Assembly: GCA_003583745.1 (NCBI GenBank)
Contig: QXPY01000015.1
Coordinates: 42,879 to 106,878 of the forward strand
Source: Rhodocyclales bacterium GT-UBC
Lineage (GTDB): Bacteria; Pseudomonadota; Gammaproteobacteria; Burkholderiales; Rhodocyclaceae
DNA: 64,000 nucleotides
Direction: 5' to 3'
How positions within the stretch are numbered: position 1 is the stretch's first letter; each line of letters starts with the position of its first letter. The notes beneath the pieces are model-generated. The model had not been told where the DNA came from. It did no database searches and saw nothing but the letters and a program-made list of their open reading frames with translations. The position numbers were made by a program, and so were the translations under genes. This document shows positions 49,462-58,090 of this stretch, one piece after another.

Positions 49462-51471
49462 ATGCTGAACCCGCACCCCACCCGCAGCCGCCAGAAGATC
49501 CTGGCTGTCCTCGTCGCCAACCTGCTGGCCGGCGGCCTGAGCCAGGCGGCCGACCCGGTCTTCGAACTCGGCACCATCCAGGTCACGGCGAAAAAGCCGC
49601 AGGTCGGCGAAGTCGGCGAGGAGCAGGTCGCATCGGTCGTCAGCCGCGAGGAGATGAAGACCTTCAACCGGCAAAACGTCGCCGACGCGGTGAATCTGCT
49701 CTCCGGCGTCACCGTCTCCAACAACTCGCGTAACGAGAAAATCATCTACCTGCGCGGTTACGACGTCCGCCAGGCGCCGCTCTTTATCGACGGCATCCCG
49801 GTCTATGTGCCGTACGACGGCTACGTCGATTTCAACCGCTTCACCACGGCCGATCTGTCGGCCATCCAGGTGGTCAAGGGCTTCAGTTCGGTCGCCTACG
49901 GACCGAACGCCCTCGGCGGTGCGATCAACCTGATCTCGCGCAAGCCGCGCGCCGCGCTCGAAGGCGACTTCAACATCGGCTTCGGCACCGGCAACGAACG
50001 TCACACCTCGGCCAACCTCGGCACCAACCAGGGCATGTGGTACCTGCAGGCCGGCGTCTCCTACTCGGATGCCGACACTTTCCGGATGTCCTCCGACTAC
50101 AAGCCGACCAGCACCGAGAACGGCGGCCGCCGCGAAAACGCCTACTACCGGGACAGCAAGGCCTCCTTCAAGTTCGGCCTGACACCGAATGCCACCGACG
50201 AATACGCCATCAGCTACATCAAGCAGGATGGCGAAAAAGGCCAGCCGCCCTCGACCGACCCGACGGCCGCCCGCTACTGGAAATGGCCGTACTGGAACAA
50301 GGAGAGCCTCTATTTCGTCTCGAAAACGGCGCTCACCCAGCATGAGTCAATGAAGGTCCGCCTCTACGTCGACAAGTTCGAAAACGAGGTCGACACCTAC
50401 ACCAACAGCAGCTACGCCACCCTCAAGACCAGCGGCTCGGGCAGCGTCAGCACCGGGAGCAGCATCTACAACGACAAGACGCAAGGCGGCTCACTGACCT
50501 TCGAAACCACCCGCCTGCCTTACAACACCCTGCGTTTGATCGGCCACTACAAGCAGGACAAGCACGAGGAAACCGACGCCACCAACCAGCTCAACACGGC
50601 CTACAAGGACACGCTGGCCTCGCTGTCGGCCGAAGACAACATCCAGCTCGGCGAGCAATGGTTGCTCTCGCTCGGCTTCGCCCATCACGAACTGCGCCCG
50701 GACAGCGTCTTCAGTCGCGGCAACGCCTACTCGCTGCCCGCCAAGCAGACCGCCAACAACGCCCAGGCCGGGCTGTTCTACGACCTGACGACGAACACCC
50801 GCTTCTACGCCACCGTCGCCCAGAAAACCCGGCTGCCGACCCTGAAGGATCGCTACTCGGCCCGCCTCAACACCTATATCGAGAATCCCGGCCTGCAAGC
50901 CGAGCAGTCGGTCAATTACGAAATCGGCTATCAGGGCAGCCCCTGGCAAGGCGCCAAGGCCGAAGCGGCGATTTTCTACAGCGACATCGACGACAAGATC
51001 CAGACCGTCTACAAGCCCGGCACTTCAAGCTGCTCCGCGACAGCCCGCTGCCAGATGCAGAACGTCGGCCAGGTCCATAGCAGCGGCTTCGAACTCGGTC
51101 TGCGCTCGCCGGTCACCGGCTGGCTCGACCTGGGCGGCAACTTCACCTACCTCAATATGGAAAACGTCAGCAGCCCGAACACCAAGCTGACCGACGTGCC
51201 GCGCCAGAAGGCCACCTTCTACGCCCTGATCCGCCCCTTCGGCCAACTGGAGATCGTCCCCTTCATCGAGTCGGAAAGCGCCCGCTGGGCCTCCAACACC
51301 GTCCGCGTCGGCGCCCACACCACGCTCAACCTGAAGGCCGCCTACAAGCCGATGAAGGGCCTGACGCTGGAAGCCGGCGTCACCAACCTGACCGACCAGA
51401 ACTACGCCCTCGCCGACGGTTTCCCCAACCCCGGCCGGATGTGGTTCGGCAACCTCAACTACCAGTTCTAG
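49462..51471 (+). CDS. TonB-dependent receptor 1
   Basis: A 669-residue outer-membrane receptor with a signal peptide (ILAVLVANLLAGGLSQAA). The TonB-box-like start FELGTIQVTAKKP leads into a plug domain (VVSREEMKTFNRQNVADAVNLLSGVTV to GPNALGGAINLISRKP), then the beta-barrel, which ends in the aromatic MWFGNLNYQF. GGGAGGACATC precedes the ATG. It imports a scarce substrate using TonB energy. Substrate is not readable from sequence; the ModE-like boxes and mod-like neighbours suggest a molybdenum compound. Confidence 0.9.
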   Translation: MLNPHPTRSRQKILAVLVANLLAGGLSQAADPVFELGTIQVTAKKPQVGEVGEEQVASVVSREEMKTFNRQNVADAVNLLSGVTVSNNSRNEKIIYLRGYDVRQAPLFIDGIPVYVPYDGYVDFNRFTTADLSAIQVVKGFSSVAYGPNALGGAINLISRKPRAALEGDFNIGFGTGNERHTSANLGTNQGMWYLQAGVSYSDADTFRMSSDYKPTSTENGGRRENAYYRDSKASFKFGLTPNATDEYAISYIKQDGEKGQPPSTDPTAARYWKWPYWNKESLYFVSKTALTQHESMKVRLYVDKFENEVDTYTNSSYATLKTSGSGSVSTGSSIYNDKTQGGSLTFETTRLPYNTLRLIGHYKQDKHEETDATNQLNTAYKDTLASLSAEDNIQLGEQWLLSLGFAHHELRPDSVFSRGNAYSLPAKQTANNAQAGLFYDLTTNTRFYATVAQKTRLPTLKDRYSARLNTYIENPGLQAEQSVNYEIGYQGSPWQGAKAEAAIFYSDIDDKIQTVYKPGTSSCSATARCQMQNVGQVHSSGFELGLRSPVTGWLDLGGNFTYLNMENVSSPNTKLTDVPRQKATFYALIRPFGQLEIVPFIESESARWASNTVRVGAHTTLNLKAAYKPMKGLTLEAGVTNLTDQNYALADGFPNPGRMWFGNLNYQF

Positions 51472-51479
51472 GAGGCAAC

Positions 51480-52040
51480 ATGAATCGCCTGACCAAGCCT
51501 GCCATCGCTGCCGTCGTCCGTCGCGACGACGGCGGTCTCGACGACCTCGTCGCCGGCTTCGCCATCTCGCTGATCAACCGTGGCTGGTGGGTGCGCGGCC
51601 TGGTCCAGGAGATGCATGACGCCACCGGCGGTTGCGTCATTTCGCTGGTCGATCTCGACCACGGCACGCTCTATCCGATCACTCAGAACCTCGGCCAGTT
51701 TTCCGACGCCTGCCGGCTCGACCCGGCCGGCATCGCCGAAGCCAGCAGCGTGCTGCGCCGGATTGCCGAAGAAGGCGCCGATCTCGCCGTCTTCAACCGC
51801 TTCGCCGGCCTGGAGGCCGGCGGCCGTGGCTTCTGCAACGAGATGCTGGAAATCATGAGCCAGGACATCCCCAGCCTGACCATCGTGCCCGAGCGCCATC
51901 TCACCGCCTGGCGCTTCTTCACCGGCGGCCTCGGCGTCGAGCTGGAAGCCAGCCTGCCGGCCCTGGAAGACTGGTTTTTCGGGCATCCGGCCCGCCCGGC
52001 AACGGCTGATCGCAGCCAATTGACGAGCCAACAATCATGA
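51480..52040 (+). CDS. DUF2478 protein
   Basis: A 186-residue protein of the DUF2478 family, starting MNRLTKPAIAAVVRRDDGGLDDL after GGAGG. The segments GGCVISLVDLDHGTLYPITQNLG and DLAVFNRFAGLEAGGRGFCNEM are the family core, reminiscent of P-loop NTP-handling proteins without a clear P-loop. DUF2478 genes recur beside molybdate transporters, so this one supports a molybdenum role for the island. It begins eight bases after receptor 1 and overlaps the next gene by four bases. Confidence 0.82.
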   Translation: MNRLTKPAIAAVVRRDDGGLDDLVAGFAISLINRGWWVRGLVQEMHDATGGCVISLVDLDHGTLYPITQNLGQFSDACRLDPAGIAEASSVLRRIAEEGADLAVFNRFAGLEAGGRGFCNEMLEIMSQDIPSLTIVPERHLTAWRFFTGGLGVELEASLPALEDWFFGHPARPATADRSQLTSQQS

Positions 52041-53359
52041 ATATCCCGTTCAAACCCGGCCGCCGGCGCTTCATCCAGGGCGCCGGCCTGCTCGGCCTCA
52101 ACCTGGCCGCCTCCGGCATGCCCGGCGCCCTGGCCAAAAGCGCGCCGCAAACCGTCACCGTCGTCACCAGCTACGCCGACGAATTCGTCTCGCGCATCGA
52201 GGCCGCCTTCGAGAAGGCCTATCCACAATACCGGCTGCGCGTCGTCTGGCGCATGCCCAACGACGCCGCCCCCTACCTGCAGCAGCCCGACCACGGCGGC
52301 GCCGATGTCTACTGGTCGGCCTCGCCGCGCACCTTCGCCCGGCTGGCGCGCGACAACACCTGGCGCAAGCTGCCGATCGACAGCGGCGCCCTGCCCCGTC
52401 AGGTCGGCAAGACCGAACTCGGCGATGCCGCCGGTTTCTATACGGCAAGCGAAATCGCCGGCTTCGGCTTTGCCGTCTCGCCGCCGGCGCTGACCCAACG
52501 CGGCCTGCCGCTGCCCGCCGACTGGACCGACCTGAGCGACCCGCGCCTGGCCGGGCTGATCGCGCTGCCGGTGCCGGCCCGCGTCGGCTTCGCGCCGCCG
52601 ATGGTCGAAATCGTCCTCCAGGCCTACGGCTGGCAACGCGGCTGGGCGTTGTGGAGCGAGATCGCCGCCAACGCCAAGCCGATCGAGCGCGGCTCCACCT
52701 TCGTCACCGACGAGATCGCCGCCGGCCGCTGCGCCATCGGGCTGTCGATCGATTTCTTCGTCAATTCGGCCATCGCCAACGGCGCTGCGCTCAGTTTCAT
52801 CTACCCACGCCACACCGGCCTCAACCCGGCCCATATCGCGGTCACCCGCAATAGCCCCAACCCGGAAGGCGCCGCCGCCTTCGTCAATTTCCTGCTCTCG
52901 CTCAATGGCCAGAAGCTGCTCGCCCACCCCGACATCCGCCGCCTGCCGATCCGCCCCGATGCCTACGCCGGCCTGCCAACCCGCCAGTTCAACCCGTTCG
53001 CGGCGGCGGCCGAAGGCGGCCTGCAATTCGACAGCGACGCCGCCCGCCCGCGCCTGGCCACCTCGGCCAGCCTGTTCCAGCAGATGCTGATCGAACCGCT
53101 GGCCGAACTGACCCCGCTCTGGCGCCGCCTGCAAGCCGCCGAACAGGCCGGCAAGCCCTTGCCCGAAGTGCGCCGGCTGCTCGGCGCACCGCCCATCGAC
53201 GAGGCCGCCGCCAACGATCCGGCACTGCACCGGGCAATCGGCCTGCGCCTGGAAGGCGAAAACCCAGCCATCCCGACGCCGCAGGAACTGGCCTGGGGCG
53301 AAACCGCCGCCCGCAACCGGCACGCTGCCCGGAAATTGCTCGACGAGGCCGGCGCATGA
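52037..53359 (+). CDS. Tat-exported ABC substrate-binding protein
   Basis: A 440-residue periplasmic binding protein of the extracellular solute-binding (ferric/thiamine-type) class. Its leader has the twin-arginine motif RRRFIQGAGLLGLNLAASG, so it is probably exported folded by Tat. The mature part opens QTVTVVTSYADEFVSRIEAAFEKAYP and contains GADVYWSASPRTFARLARD and GRCAIGLSIDFFVNSAIANGAALSFIYP. No permease partner of its own type is nearby. A C-terminal extension of about 80 residues is unusual for the class. It overlaps both neighbours by four bases. Confidence 0.83.
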   Translation: MNIPFKPGRRRFIQGAGLLGLNLAASGMPGALAKSAPQTVTVVTSYADEFVSRIEAAFEKAYPQYRLRVVWRMPNDAAPYLQQPDHGGADVYWSASPRTFARLARDNTWRKLPIDSGALPRQVGKTELGDAAGFYTASEIAGFGFAVSPPALTQRGLPLPADWTDLSDPRLAGLIALPVPARVGFAPPMVEIVLQAYGWQRGWALWSEIAANAKPIERGSTFVTDEIAAGRCAIGLSIDFFVNSAIANGAALSFIYPRHTGLNPAHIAVTRNSPNPEGAAAFVNFLLSLNGQKLLAHPDIRRLPIRPDAYAGLPTRQFNPFAAAAEGGLQFDSDAARPRLATSASLFQQMLIEPLAELTPLWRRLQAAEQAGKPLPEVRRLLGAPPIDEAAANDPALHRAIGLRLEGENPAIPTPQELAWGETAARNRHAARKLLDEAGA

Positions 53360-54723
53360 AGCTCAAACCCACCCTCTCCCGCCTGAGCCGGCTTGCCGCC
53401 TTCGGCGCCCTCTTTGCCCACTTTGTACACGCCCCGGCCGGCCATGCCGCCGAGACACCCGCCGTCATCGACCGCGAAGTGCTGAGCCGTCCGCTACCCG
53501 GCCTGAGCGCCGAGGAAGAGGAACGCTTCCGGCGCGGCCGCAGCCTGTTCCGGCAAAGCTGGGTCATCGCCCCGGCCAACGATGTCGCGGTCGACGGCCT
53601 CGGCCCGCTCTACAACCGCCTGGCCTGCATCTCCTGCCACGCCAAGAATGGCCGCGGCGGCGCGCCGGACAAGCCGGAGGAGCGCATGCAGTCGATGCTG
53701 GTCCGCCTCTCGTTGCCCGGCCGCAATGCCCAGGGCGGCCCGCTGCCGCATCCGGCCTATGGCGACCAACTGAACGAGGAAGGTATTCCCGGCGTCCCCG
53801 GCGAAGGCCGCGCCCACCTGCACTGGCATCACAAGCAGGCCCGTCTGGCCGACGGCACGACTGTGACGCTGCGCTGGCCTAGCCTCAGTTTTTCCGAACT
53901 GGCCTACGGCAAGCTCGGCAAGACGCTGACCTCGCTGCGCGTTTCGCCGCATGTTGCCGGCCTCGGTCTGCTCGATGCCGTCGAAGAAAAGACCCTGCTG
54001 GCCCTGGCCGCCGAGAAAAAGCCGGACGGCGTACGCGGCACGGTCAATCTGGTCTACGACAAGGCGACCGGCCAGCCCGCCGTCGGCCGTTTCGGCCTGA
54101 AGTCGAACATGCCCAACCTGCGCCAGCAGATCGCCGGCGCCTTCGTTGGCGACATGGGCATCACCTCGCCGCTGTTCGCCCAGGAAAACTGCACCGCCGC
54201 GCAAACCGCCTGCGCCGCCGCCCCGCACGGCGGCCAGCCGGAACTCAGCGCCACGCAACTCGACGAGATCAGCTTCTATCTCGCCAACCTTGCCCCGCCG
54301 CCGCGCCGCGCCAGCGATTCGCCCCAGGTCCGCCAGGGCGAAGCGCATTTTGCCGAACTGGGCTGCGCCACCTGCCACCGCCCGCAGCTGATCAGCGGCG
54401 AGGTGGCCGGCAATCCGCGCCTCTCCCGCCAGTCTTTCGCGCCCTATACCGACCTGCTGCTGCACGACATGGGGCCGCAACTGGCCGATGGCCGGCCCGA
54501 TCACCGGGCCAACGGCCGCCAGTGGCGCACCGCGCCGCTCTGGGGGCTGGGCGTGCTGACCGCGATCAACGAACAGCGCGGCCTGCTCCACGACGGCCGG
54601 GCGCGGACTGCCGAGGAAGCCATTCTCTGGCACGGCGGTGAAGCCGAAACCGCCCGCCGCCGCTACATCAAGGCCGACCGGACACAACGCGCCGCGCTGC
54701 TCGCCTTTCTGCAATCGCTGTAA
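53356..54723 (+). CDS. Di-heme DUF1111 family oxidoreductase
   Basis: A 455-residue periplasmic protein with a signal peptide (LAAFGALFAHFVHAPAGHAAE). Two haem-binding motifs are seen: CISCHAK near residue 94 and CATCHRP near residue 336. The region LFRQSWVIAPAND and ATRPWGLG-like TAPLWGLGVLTAINEQRGLLHDGRA are typical of the DUF1111 (di-heme, MauG/peroxidase-related) family. It could change the redox state of a metal or ligand during uptake, but this is inference. It overlaps the binding-protein gene. Confidence 0.85.
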   Translation: MKLKPTLSRLSRLAAFGALFAHFVHAPAGHAAETPAVIDREVLSRPLPGLSAEEEERFRRGRSLFRQSWVIAPANDVAVDGLGPLYNRLACISCHAKNGRGGAPDKPEERMQSMLVRLSLPGRNAQGGPLPHPAYGDQLNEEGIPGVPGEGRAHLHWHHKQARLADGTTVTLRWPSLSFSELAYGKLGKTLTSLRVSPHVAGLGLLDAVEEKTLLALAAEKKPDGVRGTVNLVYDKATGQPAVGRFGLKSNMPNLRQQIAGAFVGDMGITSPLFAQENCTAAQTACAAAPHGGQPELSATQLDEISFYLANLAPPPRRASDSPQVRQGEAHFAELGCATCHRPQLISGEVAGNPRLSRQSFAPYTDLLLHDMGPQLADGRPDHRANGRQWRTAPLWGLGVLTAINEQRGLLHDGRARTAEEAILWHGGEAETARRRYIKADRTQRAALLAFLQSL

Positions 54724-54775
54724 ACGCCGGACCACTCGATAACCAACAACAGATGATCAATCAGGGGAACACACC

Positions 54776-57022
54776 ATGGGGAAAGCAACACCAGCCGCAC
54801 CGCGGCTGAAAAAACTGAGCCTGGCCTTGCTGGCCGGCCTGGGCTCCAGCCTGGCCCAGGCCGAAGGCGAAGAAGCCAGTCAGGTACTCGACACCGTGAC
54901 CGTCACCGCCCCGGCCGAAACCGGCGGCTGGATGCAGCCGGATGCCGCGACGCCATCCACCGTCTATCGCGTCGACCGCGAAGCCATGCGCCTGTTCGAC
55001 ACGCCGGGCGGCGCCAATCCCTATACCGCCCTGGCCGAAGTGCCGGGCGTCAAGGTCACCACGGTCGATGCCTACGGCCTGAACAACATGCAGGGCGGCC
55101 AGAAAGGCATGCGCGTCCGTGGCGAGGTCAGCACCCACGGCGTCGCCGGCACCTTCGAGGGCCTGGCGCTGGGCGGCCCCGGGCCTGGGCCGGGCTACCT
55201 TTTCCTGTTCGACAAGGAGAACATCGACAGCATCAGCTTCGCCCAGGGCTCGGTCGCCGCCGACCGCCCCGGCCTGTTCAACACCTACGGCGCCATCGAC
55301 AGCCGCCTGCGCTGGCCGACCGCACGAGCCGGGGCCGACCTCTCGTACAGCGTCGGCTCGGACAACTTCCGCCGGCTGTTCGGACGGGTCGATAGCGGCC
55401 TGCTGCCGAGCGGCACCGCCTTCTTCCTGTCGGCTTCCGACAGCCATGCCGACAAGTGGCGCGGCGAAGGCGAAGCGCCATCTGGCCGGGAGAACGTCGA
55501 GTTCGCCCTGCAGCAGCAACTGGGCAAGCTGAAGATCAGCCTGGCGCTGGCCCAGAACGTCCAGGCCCAGAACAACTACAAGGCCCTGACCTACGCCCAG
55601 GCCAGCGACCTCGGCCGCTACAACCGCTACGACTACGGCACCAGCCGCAGTTCCTCCGACTACTACGGCTACAACCGCCAGGATTTCACCAGCCAGGCCT
55701 TCCTCTCCGAAATCGCCTACGCCTTCACGCCGGACACCACGCTCAGTGTCAAACCCTTCTACACCAAGGAAGAAGGCTATTACCTGTACGCCGGTTCGAG
55801 CGCCAGCCAGGTCCAGAAATGGCTGATCGACCACGAAACCTACGGCGCCACCGCCGAAGCCCGTACCCGCCTGGCCGGGACCGATCTCAAGCTCGGTTAC
55901 AGCTTCACCTCGACCGACCCGCCCGGCCCGCCGACCACTCGCAAGCAATACAGCATCGTCAATGGCCAACTGGTTTTCCAGCAATGGGCACTGCTCTCCA
56001 AGGTGGTCGACCGCCATGACTTCAGCAATGCCTACCTGAGCGCCCAGCATCGCTTCGGCGATGTCACGCTGCAAGGCGGCCTGCGCTATGCGTACGAGAC
56101 CCTGCCCGGCATCGATGCCTACAAGGTCACCGGCACTACCGGCAGCAGTTGGGACGTTTCGCCGGATGCGGCAATTGCCCGCGCCCAGAAGGATCCGACG
56201 CGCAGCGTCGGCAGCCGCAGCTTCGGCAACTGGTTGCCGCAGGCCGCCGCCGCCTGGGAGATCAACCCGGCGGTCGAGGTCCATGCCAGCCTGGGACGCA
56301 ATATCGGCGCCCCTTCCTTCGATGCCTTCAACCAGGCGCCGGCCGGCAAGATCACCAGCAGCCAGCAGTACTGGGACCAGATCGAACCGGAACTGTCGAC
56401 CAGCTTCGACCTCGGCGCCCGCCTCAAAGGCAGCAACTGGTACATCGATCCGACCGTCTATGTCTCGCGCTCGCAGAACAAGGCGGTCAGCGTCTTCAGC
56501 TCGACCACCAACACGGTCTATTCGCAGAACATCGGCAAGACGCAGGGCCGCGGCCTGCAACTGGCCGCCGGCTGGACGGCGCTGAACAACCTGCAGCTAT
56601 TCACGGCGCTGTCATACAGCCTGTCGCAATTCAGCGAAAACGTCCGCACCACCGGCGGCGCCACGCTGGGGGTCGATGGCAAGCAACTGCCCGACGTGCC
56701 CAAGCTGATGGCCAACCTGGGCGGCATCTGGCGCTACGGCGGTCTCACCGTGGCGCCGATCGTGCAATACGTCGGACCACGCTGGGCGACCAGCACCTAC
56801 AGCGAACGCATGGCTGGCTACACCACCACCGACCTGCATGTCGGCTACGGCGACAAGGGCAGCTGGGGCAAGTGGCAGCTCTCGCTGGCCGTGATGAACC
56901 TGTTCGACCGCCACTACATCGGCCAGATCAGCACCAGCGAAGTCAATACCACCGCCAACGGCGCCATCTACTACCCCGGCGCACCGCGCACCGTGGTGGC
57001 GACGCTCGGCCTCAGCTTCTAG
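54776..57022 (+). CDS. TonB-dependent receptor 2
   Basis: A 748-residue outer-membrane receptor with a signal peptide ending LAQAEG and an early segment VLDTVTVTAPAE that looks like a TonB box. The plug contains GVKVTTVDAYGLNNMQGGQKGMRVRGE, and the barrel ends VVATLGLSF, with a terminal Phe. It differs clearly from receptors 1 and 3. The next gene, 9 bases on, encodes a class III periplasmic binding protein, its likely partner. Confidence 0.9.
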   Translation: MGKATPAAPRLKKLSLALLAGLGSSLAQAEGEEASQVLDTVTVTAPAETGGWMQPDAATPSTVYRVDREAMRLFDTPGGANPYTALAEVPGVKVTTVDAYGLNNMQGGQKGMRVRGEVSTHGVAGTFEGLALGGPGPGPGYLFLFDKENIDSISFAQGSVAADRPGLFNTYGAIDSRLRWPTARAGADLSYSVGSDNFRRLFGRVDSGLLPSGTAFFLSASDSHADKWRGEGEAPSGRENVEFALQQQLGKLKISLALAQNVQAQNNYKALTYAQASDLGRYNRYDYGTSRSSSDYYGYNRQDFTSQAFLSEIAYAFTPDTTLSVKPFYTKEEGYYLYAGSSASQVQKWLIDHETYGATAEARTRLAGTDLKLGYSFTSTDPPGPPTTRKQYSIVNGQLVFQQWALLSKVVDRHDFSNAYLSAQHRFGDVTLQGGLRYAYETLPGIDAYKVTGTTGSSWDVSPDAAIARAQKDPTRSVGSRSFGNWLPQAAAAWEINPAVEVHASLGRNIGAPSFDAFNQAPAGKITSSQQYWDQIEPELSTSFDLGARLKGSNWYIDPTVYVSRSQNKAVSVFSSTTNTVYSQNIGKTQGRGLQLAAGWTALNNLQLFTALSYSLSQFSENVRTTGGATLGVDGKQLPDVPKLMANLGGIWRYGGLTVAPIVQYVGPRWATSTYSERMAGYTTTDLHVGYGDKGSWGKWQLSLAVMNLFDRHYIGQISTSEVNTTANGAIYYPGAPRTVVATLGLSF

Positions 57023-57031
57023 GGAATCGCC

Positions 57032-58081
57032 ATGCAAAGAATCCTCTCCCTGCTCCTCGCCGGCCTGTTGCTGGCACTGACCGCCCAGGCCCGCGACATC
57101 ACCGACATGGCCGGGCGCAGCGTCAAGATCCCGGACAAGGTCGAGCGCGTCTTCGGATCGGCCCCGCCGCTCAACGTGCTGCTCCATGCCGTGGCGCCGG
57201 AAACCATGATCGGCCTCAGCTTCCCGGTGGTCGACGAAGCGAAACCCTTCTTTCCGCCGCGCTTGCAGGGCCTGCCGGTGGTGGGCGGCATTTTCGGCAT
57301 GGGCCAGCAGATGAATGCCGAAACCGTGCTCAGTATGAAGCCGGATATCGCGCTGGCCTGGAAGAGCCCGTTCATCGACCAGGGCAAGATCGAAAGCGCC
57401 TTCGCCAGGATCGGCGTACCGCTCGTCTTCATCCAGCTCGATACCTTGTCCGACTGGCCGGCCGCGCTGCGTTTCACCGGCCAGCTGCTCGGCCACGAGA
57501 AGACTGCCGAAGCCCAGGCCCGTTACGTCGAGCAGACGCTGGCCAAGGTCGCCAAGGTGGTCGCCGCCATTCCCGAAGCCCGCCGTCCGCGCGTCTATTA
57601 CGCCGAAGGGCCGGACGGCCTGGCCACCGACTGCCACCGCTCCTTCCACACCGAAGCCATCGAGCTGGCCGGCGGCTACAACGTCTATCGCTGCGAGCCG
57701 AAGGATCACATGGGCATGGAACGGATCAGCCTGGAACAGATCCTCGCCTTCGCCCCCGACCTCATCGTCACCCAGGAAAAGGCCTGGGCCGCCAATGTTC
57801 GCAAGGACCCGCGCTGGCAAGGCGTCAAGGCGGTCCGGGAAGGCCGCATCCATGTCGTGCCGCGCTGGCCGCACAACTGGGTGGACCGTCCGCCCTCGGT
57901 CATGCGCGTGCTCGGCGTGCAGTGGCTGGCCAACCTGTTCCACCCCAAGGCCTACCCACTCGACCTGCGCCGCGAAACCCGCGCCTTCTACCAGCTTTTC
58001 CTCGGCGTCAGCCTCGACGACGCCGCGCTCGACCAGTTGCTGCAGGCCACCGGCAGCGCTACGCCACACGAACACCACTAG
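57032..58081 (+). CDS. BtuF/MolA-like periplasmic binding protein
   Basis: A 349-residue class III substrate-binding protein with a signal peptide (ILSLLLAGLLLALTAQA). The start of the mature protein (RDITDMAGRSVKIPDKVERVFGSAPPL) and the MKPDIALAWKSPF and LEQILAFAPDLIVTQEKAWAANVRKDPRWQGVKAVREGRIHVVP segments match the siderophore/cobalamin/MolA family. This class pairs with FecCD permeases, such as the one encoded at 61086. The MolA subgroup binds molybdate or tungstate in Haemophilus; whether this protein does is untested. The C-terminus ends HEHH. Confidence 0.85.
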   Translation: MQRILSLLLAGLLLALTAQARDITDMAGRSVKIPDKVERVFGSAPPLNVLLHAVAPETMIGLSFPVVDEAKPFFPPRLQGLPVVGGIFGMGQQMNAETVLSMKPDIALAWKSPFIDQGKIESAFARIGVPLVFIQLDTLSDWPAALRFTGQLLGHEKTAEAQARYVEQTLAKVAKVVAAIPEARRPRVYYAEGPDGLATDCHRSFHTEAIELAGGYNVYRCEPKDHMGMERISLEQILAFAPDLIVTQEKAWAANVRKDPRWQGVKAVREGRIHVVPRWPHNWVDRPPSVMRVLGVQWLANLFHPKAYPLDLRRETRAFYQLFLGVSLDDAALDQLLQATGSATPHEHH

Positions 58082-58090
58082 AAAAGAACC

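Noticed and set aside
49438..50343. Minus-strand frame opposite receptor 1
   Set aside because: Antisense of a certain TonB receptor and no ribosome site or domain.
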